Below are positions 11,570 to 20,470 of a DNA stretch of 64,000 nt, one piece after another. This DNA comes from Vogesella sp. LIG4 (GTDB lineage Bacteria > Pseudomonadota > Gammaproteobacteria > Burkholderiales > Chromobacteriaceae): contig NZ_LT607802.1 of NCBI RefSeq assembly GCF_900090205.1, positions 2,098,554-2,162,553 on the forward strand, given 5' to 3'. Below the pieces are notes generated by a model that was not told where the DNA came from, ran no database searches, and saw only the letters and a list, made by a program, of their open reading frames with translations. Numbering within the stretch: the first letter of the stretch is position 1; each line of letters begins with the position of its first letter. The translations under genes were made by a program, and so were the position numbers.

Positions 11570-13605
11570 GCTCGGGCCTCTACGGATAATGGCGGCAGCG
11601 GCGCATAGGCCGGTGCCTGCGGAAACAGCGATACGCGCAGTTCCACCAGTGCATTGCGTGCCTCGTTGCCGGCAGTGCTGGCGCAGGCGATGGCATTGGC
11701 GATGGCGGTGTCCAGCTGGGTGAGCGCGGCAGCGGCGGGGGGCTGGAAGCTGCCGCTGTCGGCGCAGTGCTGGAAGTGCTTGCCCACCGACTGCAGCACG
11801 CTGTCGATGGCCTGGTGGGCCTTGTCCGGCAGGCGCAGCTCGTCGCGTTGCAGGTCCAGCGCGCTGAAGCCGACGCGCAGTTCGCGGAAGCCGTCGGTGA
11901 GGCTGTCGTCGCCGCTGGCGGCCAGGCGCGGCACCAGCAGCCCCAGGCGGTCCAGCATCAGCGAGGTCAGGCGCGGGTAGTCGTCGCTATGGCGGCCGGC
12001 GGCGGCATGCGCCAGGTCGCGCCAGCTGGTGTGCACCAGGCGGCGCAGCGCCAGGTCGGTGCCGAACGGGCGTGTCAGCAGGGTCCAGATCAGCGCCAGC
12101 AGGCCGCCCACGGCACCGGCGACGTTGCCGTTGACGTAGGAAGTGAAGTCCGCGTTGTAGGCGCCCTGGATGCCGACGAAGTTGGCGGTGTTCACCGCCA
12201 GCAGCATGGCGATCATGCTGAAGCGCGGCTGCGAGATGAAGGTGCCGATCAGCAGGAAGGGCACCGCCAGCAGCGCCACCAGGGTTTCGAAGTTCTGCGA
12301 CGACGGCAGCACCGCGAACAGCAGCACGCCGCCCAGCACGATGCTCACCACCGTCCACACGAAGAAGGTCTGGATGAAGGGCGCCGGCTCGTCCAGCGCG
12401 GCAAAGAAGCAGCAGGCCACCGCGCCCAGGATCACCGCGCTGGCGCCGTCGGCCCAGCCGGAGCCTATCCACAACTGGCAGCCCAGGAAGATGGCCAGCG
12501 AGGCGGAGGCGGCGGAAAACAGCAGCATGCCGAAATCGTAGTGGCGGGTGTCGGCGCTGACTTCCCAGCGGCGGTAGGCCGGCTGCCAGCTGGCGTCATG
12601 CTGCTCGCTGGCGATCAGCAGGCGCAGCGTCTGGCAGTCCTGCCACAGGTTCACCAACGCGCGCAGGCGCATGCGCGCGGTGCCCAGCAGCAGCGCCGAC
12701 CAGTGTTCCTGCGCTTCATCGTCGTCCAGTTGCTGGTGCAGCAGGCGCGCCTGCTGCCGGTAGTTGTCGCTGTCCGGGTCCAGCGCCAGCCAGGCGGCGA
12801 TTTCCGCCATCAGCGCTTCCAGCTCCGCCGGCACGCCGCCGGGCTGCTGGCGCAGGGTGGCCAGCAGGCTGGACAGCGACTCAAGGATGGGCAGCAGCAT
12901 GCTCATGCGTGCACGCAGTTCGCGGGCGTACTGGGTGGTGCTGCGGCTGGCCGAGTCGTAGGACAGCTGGCTGATCAGCTGATCCAGCGCCAGGATGTCT
13001 GCGGCCAACCTGTGGCGGCTGCTGGCGCCGGCCTGCCCGTTGCCGGGTAGCAGCGCCGCCGCCGCCCAGGTGCCGGCATCGCGCAGCCAGCCGTCGATGC
13101 GTTGCGCCAGCACGGTGGAGACGCGCGAGGGGAATATCAGGCCGGAGACCACGCTGGCGCAGACGATGCCCAGCAGGATCTCCTCGCTGCGCGCCACGGC
13201 GATATCGAACACCTGCAGCGGTGCGGATACCGCGGGCAGGGCGATCATCGGCATGGTGTAGGCCGACAGCATGAACAGGTAGTTGCGCGGGCTGCGGTCC
13301 AGCAGCGACAGGTACAGCAGCGTGCCGGTCCACAGCGCGATCACCAGGCTGAGCAGGGTGGGGGCGTCGATCAGCATCGGCACGAACAGCACCGCGGCGG
13401 CGGCGCCGAGCAGGGTGCCGCCCACGCGGTACACCGCCTTGGAGCGGGTGGCGCCGGTGAGCGGGTGCGACACGATGTACACGCTGCCCATGGCCCAGTA
13501 CGGGCGCGGCAGGCCCAGCAGCAGGGCGATGTACAGCGCCAGCATCGCTGCGGCGAATACCTTGGCGGAAAACAGCCAGTCGCGTTTAGTCGGCAGCGAG
13601 ATCAT
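11566..13605 (-). CDS. FUSC-family inner-membrane efflux transporter (AaeB-like)
   Basis: A 679-residue protein with the two-half FUSC architecture: an N-terminal block of about six membrane helices, a cytosolic helical domain around residues 170-350, a second membrane block (residues about 355-510), and a C-terminal soluble domain. The early motif GLPRPYWAMGSVYIVSHPLTGATRS matches the conserved FUSC N-terminus. The family exports aromatic carboxylic acids (AaeB) or fusaric acid. The GATCAT start overlaps the upstream marR gene, supporting a single transcript. Confidence 0.92.
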   Translation of the reverse strand: MISLPTKRDWLFSAKVFAAAMLALYIALLLGLPRPYWAMGSVYIVSHPLTGATRSKAVYRVGGTLLGAAAAVLFVPMLIDAPTLLSLVIALWTGTLLYLSLLDRSPRNYLFMLSAYTMPMIALPAVSAPLQVFDIAVARSEEILLGIVCASVVSGLIFPSRVSTVLAQRIDGWLRDAGTWAAAALLPGNGQAGASSRHRLAADILALDQLISQLSYDSASRSTTQYARELRARMSMLLPILESLSSLLATLRQQPGGVPAELEALMAEIAAWLALDPDSDNYRQQARLLHQQLDDDEAQEHWSALLLGTARMRLRALVNLWQDCQTLRLLIASEQHDASWQPAYRRWEVSADTRHYDFGMLLFSAASASLAIFLGCQLWIGSGWADGASAVILGAVACCFFAALDEPAPFIQTFFVWTVVSIVLGGVLLFAVLPSSQNFETLVALLAVPFLLIGTFISQPRFSMIAMLLAVNTANFVGIQGAYNADFTSYVNGNVAGAVGGLLALIWTLLTRPFGTDLALRRLVHTSWRDLAHAAAGRHSDDYPRLTSLMLDRLGLLVPRLAASGDDSLTDGFRELRVGFSALDLQRDELRLPDKAHQAIDSVLQSVGKHFQHCADSGSFQPPAAAALTQLDTAIANAIACASTAGNEARNALVELRVSLFPQAPAYAPLPPLSVEARA

Positions 13606-14074
13606 TGTCGCGCTCCTTGCTGCTGCCCCTGGCCGGCAGTTGTTCGGCGGCCTGCTGCAGTACCTTGAACACCCGCAGCGCGGCCTCCAGGTCGGGTGCG
13701 CTGATGTCGGCGAATACCCGCGCGCGCAGCATCACCAGCTGCGCTTCGATCTGGGTCACGATGTCGCGCCCGGCCGCGGTGAACCACAGGGTTTTCACCC
13801 GCCGGTCCAGCGGCGATTTCTCGCGGTGCACCAGGCCTGCCAGGCTCAGCTGGTCGATGATGCGCACCATCGACGCAGGCTCGATGGTGAGGGCATCGGC
13901 CAGCTCGCTCTGGCTGACGCCCTCGCCCAGGCGGCCGATGAACAACATGGCCGAGCCGCAGGAGGTGGAAATACCGTATTGCCCCAGCGTGTCCTGGGCG
14001 ATCTGCTGCCACAGCACGCCCATGGGCCGCAGGCTGCCGGTGAATTTCAGGCGGAGTTGATCGATGTCGGTCAT
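13586..14074 (-). CDS. MarR-family transcriptional regulator
   Basis: A 162-residue MarR repressor; the winged helix lies at about residues 55-115 (SQSELADALTIEPASMVRIIDQL then the wing SPLDRRVKTL). It is the first gene of the efflux operon and overlaps the FUSC start by 20 bp. By analogy with EmrR, MarR and FusR proteins, it probably represses the operon until an aromatic or phenolic efflux substrate binds. A candidate operator is at 14139-14150. Confidence 0.93.
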   Translation of the reverse strand: MTDIDQLRLKFTGSLRPMGVLWQQIAQDTLGQYGISTSCGSAMLFIGRLGEGVSQSELADALTIEPASMVRIIDQLSLAGLVHREKSPLDRRVKTLWFTAAGRDIVTQIEAQLVMLRARVFADISAPDLEAALRVFKVLQQAAEQLPARGSSKERDNDLAAD

Positions 14075-14162
14075 GGTGGTGGCTGACGCGGTGGCGGCTA
14101 TTAATGAATAGCTGCATTTTAGCCATTTCGTTGTTTAGTTAGCAAGCTAATCATTTAGTGCG
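14075..14162 (-). promoter_or_regulatory. Promoter/operator region of the marR efflux operon
   Basis: This AT-rich stretch contrasts with the GC-rich surroundings. It contains the inverted repeat TTAGC-AA-GCTAA at 14139-14150 and further TAGC/GCTA half-sites (around 14108 and 14120), a layout typical of MarR-type operators upstream of an autoregulated gene. No experimental match is claimed. Confidence 0.5.
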
Positions 14163-14270
14163 TTACCAATGTGACAAGCCAGATGCGCGGCAGAAAGGAG
14201 CGGGAGCCCCAGCCGGCGGCAGCGGCCGGGCGGAGGGGCGATACGGGAAGGGAATGTGGCGGCGGCAGGC

Positions 14271-16025
14271 TCAGGAGCCGGCCAGCACCTGCAGCCGCTG
14301 CAGCACCTGGCGCTTGCTGACCACGCCGAGAAAGCGGCGGCTGTCCAGGTCTTCGACCACCGGGATGCGCTCCAGCGGGCTGCTGGCGAACAGCGACCAG
14401 GCATCCTTGAGGCCGGCCCTGGCCGGCAGCAGCTCGAAGCTGGTTTCGATCAGCCCGGCAATGCTGTCGTCCAGCCGGTGCCCGTCGCGGCACAGCTCGG
14501 CGGCCAGGCGGTGGATGGAGACCACGCCGGCAAAGCGGCCGTCGGCATCGATGACGTACAGGTAGCGGGTGCGCGTCTGCTGGAAGCAGACGTTGGCCGC
14601 AGCCAGGGTGTGGGTGGGGGAAAGATGCACGGCAACCGGCTCAAGCAGCGACATCAACTCGGCATCGTGCAGCGCATCCACCTTGGCCAGCCGGGCACGT
14701 CGGCGGTTCAGCACCTCGTACAGCGAATCGGTGCGGAACAGCCGCGCCACGGCGTAGGCCAGCACGCTGCCGGCCATCAGTGGCAACAGCAGTCCGGCGT
14801 TCATGGTCATTTCGAACACCATCAGGATGGCCATCAGCGGGGCGTGGCTGACCGCCGCCATGAACGCGCCCATGCCCACCAGCGCGATCAGGCCGCCATC
14901 GCCTTGCGGCAGCATGGGCGCCAGCGTCAGCAGCTGGGCGAGCAGGGCACCCAGCGCCGCGCCGATGAACAGCGACGGGGTGAAGATGCCGCCCACGGCG
15001 CCGGAGCCCACGATCAGCGCGGTGGCGGCGATCTTGGCGAGCAGCGTCCACGGCAGCGGCGCCGACATGGGGTGGCCCTGCAGGATATCGATGATGGGGG
15101 CGTAGCCGTTGCCGCAGACTTCGGGAATGAACACGGCGATGCCGCCCATCAGCAGCCCGCCCAGCGCCATGCGCCAGGGCAGGGCGAGCGGCAGGCGCCG
15201 GAAGCTTTGCCGGCCGTACTGCAGCAGGCGCAGGAACAGCGGCGCCAGCAGGCCGGCCAGCAGGCCGATGGGCACGATCAGCAAATACACCCCCAGCCCC
15301 GGGGAGGCGATGCCGGCGCCGAGCGCGAACGGCGCATCGTGGCTGCCGCTGGCCAGCATGGCCAGCGAGGCGGACACCGAGGCGGCAAACAGCGGCAGCA
15401 GCAGATCGACGGTAATGGCGCCCAGCACTATCTCGGCCACGAACATCGCCCCGGCCAGCGGCGTGTGGTACACCGAGGCCAGGCCGGCGGCGGCGCCGCA
15501 GGCGGTGAGCAGCCGCAGCTGGCGCTCGCTGGCCCAGCGACGGCCGGCCAGCGAGCCGGTGAGTGCGGCCAACTGCACCATGGCGCCTTCGCGGCCGATG
15601 GAGCCGGCCGACACGATGGACGCCAGCGACGACAGGCTGCGCAGCAGGGAGGGGGCAGGCGGGATGCGGCCATCGCCATCTGCTACCGCATCCATGTATT
15701 CACTGTTGGCCGCACCGTATTTCTTGTGGGCGTAATACAGCAGCAGGCCGGCCAGCGCACCGCCCAGCGCCGGTACCAGCAGGCGCCACCACCAGTCCAG
15801 CTGCGCCACGATGCGCGTGATGTCCTGTGCCGAGCCGAACAGCAGCCGGTAGCCCCAGTCGATGGCATGGCGGAACAGGCTGGTGACGCCGGCAGCCAGG
15901 ATGCCGATCGGCACCGCCAGCAGCAGGTTGCGGGCGTGGCTGCTGAGGCGTTCGGTGAGGCGGAAAACGGGCAGCATGGCGAGGGTCGCGGCTCGGGTTG
16001 AGCGGTGTGGGTGATGGCTGGGCAT
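14271..16025 (-). CDS. ClC-family chloride channel/antiporter with two CBS domains
   Basis: A 584-residue membrane protein. Residues about 30-425 contain the ClC core with the GSIGREGAMVQ motif (gating glutamate Glu146; the common GREGP is GREGA here) and the later GGIFTPSLFIGAALG motif of the ion pathway. Residues about 450-580 hold a CBS pair, which in other ClC proteins binds adenine nucleotides and regulates gating. Likely an H+/Cl- exchanger or channel of the inner membrane. A later Met (MLPVF) could be the start, trimming 16 residues. It stands alone on its strand between rcnR and marR. Confidence 0.92.
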   Translation of the reverse strand: MPSHHPHRSTRAATLAMLPVFRLTERLSSHARNLLLAVPIGILAAGVTSLFRHAIDWGYRLLFGSAQDITRIVAQLDWWWRLLVPALGGALAGLLLYYAHKKYGAANSEYMDAVADGDGRIPPAPSLLRSLSSLASIVSAGSIGREGAMVQLAALTGSLAGRRWASERQLRLLTACGAAAGLASVYHTPLAGAMFVAEIVLGAITVDLLLPLFAASVSASLAMLASGSHDAPFALGAGIASPGLGVYLLIVPIGLLAGLLAPLFLRLLQYGRQSFRRLPLALPWRMALGGLLMGGIAVFIPEVCGNGYAPIIDILQGHPMSAPLPWTLLAKIAATALIVGSGAVGGIFTPSLFIGAALGALLAQLLTLAPMLPQGDGGLIALVGMGAFMAAVSHAPLMAILMVFEMTMNAGLLLPLMAGSVLAYAVARLFRTDSLYEVLNRRRARLAKVDALHDAELMSLLEPVAVHLSPTHTLAAANVCFQQTRTRYLYVIDADGRFAGVVSIHRLAAELCRDGHRLDDSIAGLIETSFELLPARAGLKDAWSLFASSPLERIPVVEDLDSRRFLGVVSKRQVLQRLQVLAGS

Positions 16026-16213
16026 TATAGCCAGCCTGGCGCCCCGGTTTGCCGCTGGTGAGGGCCGGCGCTGGCTGCAAAGCCGCCGGGGCAGGCCCGC
16101 ACAGTGGCCGGAAGTACAGGTCGGCTGGAGAAATCCATACCGTCAACTAGTGTGAATCGTGTTTCCCCGGTGTTGGAGTGCAGTGCTTTGATGCGAGTAG
16201 TAAAGCTCCCTTG

Positions 16214-16250
16214 CCCCTCCCCGCGGCCCGCGCCGGGAGGGGTTTCTTTT
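16214..16250 (+). terminator. Orphan intrinsic terminator (plus strand)
   Basis: CCCCTCCC and GGGAGGGG arms enclose a GC-rich loop and are followed by TTTCTTTT, a classical rho-independent terminator on the plus strand. No plus-strand gene lies upstream: the flanking genes clc and rcnR are both on the minus strand. It may terminate a small RNA made from about 16030-16210, or act against antisense transcription. Confidence 0.6.
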
Positions 16251-16269
16251 CATGCCGCCGCAATGCTTA

Positions 16270-16542
16270 CTTCATGTAGCTGCGGATCACGCCGATAACC
16301 TGCTCCAGGTCCTCGCCGCGCTGTTGCGGGTCGCCGGCTTCCGGCCCCAGGTGCTCGCGCAGATGACCTTCCAGTACCTCCGCCATCAGGCCGTTGATCG
16401 CACCGCGTATCGACGCGATCTGCTGTAGTACCGCGTTGCAGTCGCTATCGGTTTCCAGCGCCTTTTCCAGCCCCTCTGCCTGCCCCTTGATGCGGCGAAT
16501 GCGCGCCAGCAGCTGCTGTTTGCCCTTGATGGTATGTGCCAT
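16270..16542 (-). CDS. rcnR: RcnR-like nickel/cobalt-responsive repressor
   Basis: A 90-residue CsoR/RcnR-family repressor (all-alpha, no HTH). The four residues that define the E. coli RcnR Ni/Co site all occur at matching positions: His3, Cys35, His60 and His64, distinguishing it from FrmR (Cys35/His60 only) and CsoR. It is divergent from rcnA, and the 105-bp gap carries a G-tract dyad (16569-16589) resembling an RcnR operator. Metal binding should release it and induce rcnA. Confidence 0.92.
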
Positions 16543-16647
16543 GAGTCAGTCCGTCTTATCGTTCATCTAGTATAGTGGGGTATAGTATATTGCGCGACGG
16601 GCGAGCGATAGCCGCTGGCCGGCGTTTCCACTTTCCAGGGGCCATTC
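16543..16647. promoter_or_regulatory. rcnR/rcnA divergent promoter with candidate RcnR operator
   Basis: At 16569-16589 a TATA-GTGGGG-TATAGTAT sequence places a G-tract between AT-rich half-sites, the form of RcnR/CsoR-family operators, where the G-run is flanked by inverted TAnT sequences. It overlaps the position expected for the promoters of both genes. Confidence 0.6.
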
Positions 16648-17826
16648 ATGCCACCCATTGCCGAGCTGATCCAGCAAGGTGCCACCAATCTGTGGCTGTT
16701 CATTCCCGCCGCCATTCTGCTGGGGGCGCTGCACGGGCTGGAGCCCGGCCATTCCAAGACCATGATGGCGTCGTTCATCATCGCCATCCGCGGCACCATT
16801 GCCCAGGCCGTGTTGCTGGGCCTGTGCGCGGCGCTGTCGCATTCGCTGGTGGTATGGGTGCTGGCGGCGGTGGCGCTGAAGTTCGGCAACCAGCTGATCG
16901 CCGAGCAGGCCGAGCCTTATTTCATGGTGCTGTCGGGCGCCATCGTGATCGGGGTGGCGCTGTGGATGTTCATGCGCACGCGCTGGGACGATTTGGCCGC
17001 ACGCGCCCAGCAGCATGCGCCGCATGGCGGCCGCATCATCAATACCGGCCATGGCGTGGTGGAGCTGCTGCTGCACGAGGACGGCGTACCGCCGCGCTTC
17101 CGCCTGTATGGCTACGACCACCACATGCAGCCGACGGTGTTCCAGCCGCAGGAGCAGGTCAGCCTGGAGACCATACGTCCGGACGGCGAGCGGCAGAGCT
17201 TCACGCTGCAGGCGCAGGGCAAGTACCTGGAGTCGCAGCACACCGTTCCGGAGCCGCACGCGTTCGAGGTGCTGCTCAGCATCGGCCATGGCGATCACGC
17301 GCACCAGTTCGTGGTGAGCTACCGCGAAGACGGCCACGAGCACGAACACGCCGCCCATGCCGGGCACCATCATTACCACGATCATCATGAGCACCATCAT
17401 CATGACCATGCGCACGATCACCAGCATGCGCATCAGGCCGGCGGCGAGTACCAGGATGCCCACGAGCGCGCCCATGCCGAAGACATCCGCCGCCGTTTTG
17501 CCGGCCGCGAAGTCAGCACCGCGCAGATCGCCATGTTCGGGCTTACCGGCGGGCTGATGCCCTGCCCGGCGTCGGTCACCATCCTGATGATCTGCCTGCA
17601 CCTGAAGCGCTTTACCCTGGGCGTGGCCATGGTGGCCTCGTTCAGCATCGGGCTGGCGATTTCGCTGGTCAGCGTGGGGGTGATTGCCGCCTGGGGCGCG
17701 CGCCAGGTGCACAAGCGCTTTGGCGGGCTGGGGGAGGTCGCCCGCAAGATGCCGTATCTGTCCAGCGTGCTGATGATGGTGGTGGGGCTGGTGATGGGCT
17801 TGCAGGGGCTGACGCATATCGTTTGA
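16648..17826 (+). CDS. rcnA: RcnA nickel/cobalt efflux protein with inserted soluble domain
   Basis: A 392-residue efflux protein. The N-terminus (LLGALHGLEPGHSKTMMASFIIAI) and the C-terminal half (FGLTGGLMPCPASVTILMIC) match E. coli RcnA closely, with about six membrane helices in total. It is about 115 residues longer than E. coli RcnA. The excess is a polar beta-rich segment at about residues 125-225 placed before the His-rich loop (residues 228-263, more than 20 His). The family exports Ni(II) and Co(II). ATG at 16648 aligns with the E. coli start. Confidence 0.93.
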   Translation: MPPIAELIQQGATNLWLFIPAAILLGALHGLEPGHSKTMMASFIIAIRGTIAQAVLLGLCAALSHSLVVWVLAAVALKFGNQLIAEQAEPYFMVLSGAIVIGVALWMFMRTRWDDLAARAQQHAPHGGRIINTGHGVVELLLHEDGVPPRFRLYGYDHHMQPTVFQPQEQVSLETIRPDGERQSFTLQAQGKYLESQHTVPEPHAFEVLLSIGHGDHAHQFVVSYREDGHEHEHAAHAGHHHYHDHHEHHHHDHAHDHQHAHQAGGEYQDAHERAHAEDIRRRFAGREVSTAQIAMFGLTGGLMPCPASVTILMICLHLKRFTLGVAMVASFSIGLAISLVSVGVIAAWGARQVHKRFGGLGEVARKMPYLSSVLMMVVGLVMGLQGLTHIV

Positions 17827-17848
17827 ACGACAGGCTGCCGCCAGGAAA

Positions 17849-17880
17849 GACAAAGCCGCTCCTTATCGAGCGGCTTTGTC
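17849..17880 (+). terminator. Hairpin terminator after rcnA
   Basis: GACAAAGCCGCTC and its exact complement form a 13-bp stem with a six-base loop, 23 bp after the rcnA stop, followed by GTTTG. A TTGGCCGCA motif (reverse, 17884-17892) abuts it. Confidence 0.8.
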
Positions 17881-18022
17881 GTTTGCGGCCAACGGTAGCG
17901 CCACCGCAAGGCCGTGGCGGTAGCCGCGCACCCGCATTGCGGCGGTGTCGGCGCTAAGCAGGAAGCGCGCCTTGCGGATACCGCTGCTGCCCATGGGCCG
18001 GCGCCCGCCATGCTGGGCTGCC

Positions 18023-18871
18023 TTATTGTGCGTCGGCTAGCATGCTGGCCTGTTGCCAGGCCGCCTCGGCGATGCGCTTGAGTTGCAGCGACTCCTGCCA
18101 GCGGTCGGTGATGTCCAGGCCGTCGGCGCCGGTGATGGCGTACGGCGCCGGCCCCAGCTCGCAGGTGAATGACAGCGTGTCGCCGCTGCCGGCGCGCTGC
18201 AGCCAGTGCTGCATGCCGTAGCGCCACCAGTCCTGGAACACCGCCAGCCATGGCTGATGCTGCGGGTAGCCCAGCGGCACCTGCACCTGGTGGCCGTTGG
18301 ACACCCGGCCGTGAAAGCCCCGGCTGTGCTGCAGGATGCGGCGGATCTGGCGCTGGTCCTCCTCGGCCGGCGGCAGCGGCAGCTCGCGCGCCACCACGTA
18401 GTGCGACAGGTCGGCCAGCAGCTTGAGGTCGGGTAGCTGGTCCAGCACGTCCAGCATGAACAGCAGGTCGTTGCTCAGCCGGTAGCGGTGGGTTTCCAGC
18501 AGCACCGGGAAGTCCACCTGCTCCGCCAGCCGCTGCCAGCCTTCCAGCACCCGCACCGCCTCGCGCACACTGCGCGGGCGCAGGTCGGCCTGGATGGTGA
18601 TGTGATGGCAGCCGAACTCGCTGCCCAGTTCCAGTGCCGGCTGCAGGCCGTCGATATCGGTGGGGAACACCTGCCCCTCGGCCTGCAGGCCCAGTGCCGT
18701 GGCGCTGGCAGCCAGCCGCTGCACATGCGCGCGCTGGTAGTAGTGGTCGGTAAAGCCGTCAAAGCCGGCGGCGGCCAGCTGCTGCAGGTTTTCCTCCACG
18801 CTGCGGCTGTGGCCGTGGTGGATGTTCTCCATCGCCCACATCGACTGGAACACCAGGAAACGTTTAGTCAC
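18023..18871 (-). CDS. Sugar phosphate isomerase/epimerase-family TIM-barrel protein
   Basis: A 282-residue member of the xylose-isomerase-like/AP-endonuclease-2 TIM-barrel superfamily; acidic and His metal-ligand candidates occur in LLETHRYR, LLADLSHYV, and FTCELGP. The GTG start at 18871 overlaps the stop of the reductase gene by eight bases, implying translational coupling. In Sinorhizobium rhizopine catabolism MocC belongs to this superfamily and works with MocDEF, matching the neighbours here. The actual substrate (an inositol or other polyol derivative is likely) is not known. Confidence 0.85.
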   Translation of the reverse strand: MTKRFLVFQSMWAMENIHHGHSRSVEENLQQLAAAGFDGFTDHYYQRAHVQRLAASATALGLQAEGQVFPTDIDGLQPALELGSEFGCHHITIQADLRPRSVREAVRVLEGWQRLAEQVDFPVLLETHRYRLSNDLLFMLDVLDQLPDLKLLADLSHYVVARELPLPPAEEDQRQIRRILQHSRGFHGRVSNGHQVQVPLGYPQHQPWLAVFQDWWRYGMQHWLQRAGSGDTLSFTCELGPAPYAITGADGLDITDRWQESLQLKRIAEAAWQQASMLADAQ

Positions 18872-20114
18872 GGCTTGCCCCTTTCAGCAGGGTCTTCAGG
18901 GTGATGTCGGGTGTGGCCAGCGCTGCCGGCTCCAGCACCTTGCCGCTGGCGATCAGCATTTCCGCCAGCTTGATGTCGCGGGCGATGCTGTTGCCGGCGC
19001 CCCAGCCGCAGGCGCCCTGCAGGCGGCCCGCCGCATCGAGGTGGAACAGCAGCAGGCCGCCGTCCGGCAGTTCGCGGCTGACACAGTTGGCCGCAGCCGG
19101 CAGGCTGCCCACCAGTTGCAGGCTGTGGTCGAACTGGTCGGACCAGAACCAGGTCAGCGCGGCATACGGTTCGTCCGCGCCCAGCAGGCTGCGCGCCACG
19201 TGGCGCCCCTGCTCCTCGGCATTGCGCCAGGTTTCCAGCCGCAGCGGCAGGCCGCTTTGCGGGCAGGGGAACTCGCAGGCGTCGCCCACTGCGTAGATGT
19301 GCGCATCGCTGCTCTGCAGCCGTTCATCGACGCGGATGCCGCTGCCAACCGCCAGCCCGGCGGCGGCGGCCAGCTCGGTATTGGGCTGGATGCCTATGCC
19401 CACCACCACGCTGTCGCAGGGCAGGCGCTCGCCATCGGCCAGCTCCGCCGCCGCCACGCTGCCGCTGCCGATAAAGCCGCGCAGGCTGCAGCCCAGCCGC
19501 ACCGTTACACCATGCTCCTGATGCAGTTGCAGCAGGCGTGCGGAGATGGCCGGCGGCAGCGCGCGTGCGGCCAACCTGTCGCCGGCTTCCAGCACGGTGA
19601 CCTGGCAGCCCAGCTGGCTGGCGCTGGCCGCCACCTCCAGGCCGATGAAGCCGCCGCCCACCACCACCAGCCGCTGGCCGGCTTGCAGCCGGGGCCGCAG
19701 CGCGGCGGCGTCGTCCAGGGTGCGCAGCAGCTGGATGCCGGCAAGATTGGCACCCGGCAACGTGGCCTGGCGCGCGCGGCCGCCGGTGGCCAGCAGCAGC
19801 TTGTGGTAGCCCAGTGTGCGGCCGTCATGCAGGGTGATCTGCCGGCTGGCGGGGGCGATGGCGCTGACGCGGGTGGCGGCGAGGCGTTCGATGTCCAGCC
19901 GCTGGTACTGCTCGCTGCTGCCGATATGGCAGTCAGCGGGTGGCTGGCTGCCCAGCAGTAGCTGCTTGGACAGCGCCGGGCGCTCGTAGGGCAGGTGCGG
20001 CTCGTCGCCGATCAGCAGCAGGCGGCCGGCGTAGCCCTGTTCGCGCAGCGCCAGCGCGGCGCGGCCGCCGGCGTGGCCGGCGCCGACGATGATGATGGGG
20101 TCGGGTGGGTGCAT
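18864..20114 (-). CDS. FAD-dependent ferredoxin reductase (MocF-like)
   Basis: A 416-residue pyridine-nucleotide-disulfide-type reductase. The FAD-binding motif IIIVGAGHAGGRAALALRE is at the N-terminus, the NAD-binding motif VVVGGGFIGLEVAASA around residue 145, and the second FAD motif YAVGDACEF near 265, followed by a C-terminal reductase domain. These are the features of oxygenase-coupled ferredoxin reductases. Electrons would flow NAD(P)H to this FAD protein, to the adjacent Rieske ferredoxin, to the desaturase-fold oxygenase. ATG at 20114 has a GGAG site; an upstream ATG at 20135 lacks this advantage. Confidence 0.92.
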   Translation of the reverse strand: MHPPDPIIIVGAGHAGGRAALALREQGYAGRLLLIGDEPHLPYERPALSKQLLLGSQPPADCHIGSSEQYQRLDIERLAATRVSAIAPASRQITLHDGRTLGYHKLLLATGGRARQATLPGANLAGIQLLRTLDDAAALRPRLQAGQRLVVVGGGFIGLEVAASASQLGCQVTVLEAGDRLAARALPPAISARLLQLHQEHGVTVRLGCSLRGFIGSGSVAAAELADGERLPCDSVVVGIGIQPNTELAAAAGLAVGSGIRVDERLQSSDAHIYAVGDACEFPCPQSGLPLRLETWRNAEEQGRHVARSLLGADEPYAALTWFWSDQFDHSLQLVGSLPAAANCVSRELPDGGLLLFHLDAAGRLQGACGWGAGNSIARDIKLAEMLIASGKVLEPAALATPDITLKTLLKGASRD

Positions 20115-20127
20115 GGCGTGGCTCCGT

Positions 20128-20448
20128 TCAGGCATCGGCCAGGGCGATCCACACCTGGCCGGCTTCCAGTTTTACCGGGTAGGTCGGCAGGTTCACGCAC
20201 ACCGGCGCGCCCAGCGCCTTGCCGCTGCGGTAGTCGAAGCGGCCGTTGTGCTTGGGGCATTCGATGATGTGGTCCATCACCAGGCCGTCGGCCAGGTGCA
20301 CCTTCTCGTGGCTGCAGTGGCCGGCGGTGGCGTAGAACTGGTCGTCCGGCGCGCGGTAGATGGCGTAGCTGTGGCCGGCGTGGTCGAAGCGCAGCACGTC
20401 TTCCTGCTCGATGTCGTCGATGCCGCAGGCGGCTATCCAGTGGCTCAT
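20128..20448 (-). CDS. MocE-family Rieske [2Fe-2S] ferredoxin
   Basis: A 106-residue Rieske ferredoxin. The cluster ligands are in CSHE (Cys-x-His) and CPKHNGRFD (Cys-x2-His), with the usual spacing. The ATG at 20448 is preceded by AGGAG; a longer reading to 20607 runs back into the desaturase gene and is not real. It sits between the oxygenase and reductase genes, so it is the electron carrier of a three-component oxygenase of the MocDEF kind. Confidence 0.93.
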   Translation of the reverse strand: MSHWIAACGIDDIEQEDVLRFDHAGHSYAIYRAPDDQFYATAGHCSHEKVHLADGLVMDHIIECPKHNGRFDYRSGKALGAPVCVNLPTYPVKLEAGQVWIALADA

Positions 20449-20470
20449 GGTGGTCTCCTGGTATGTGTTG

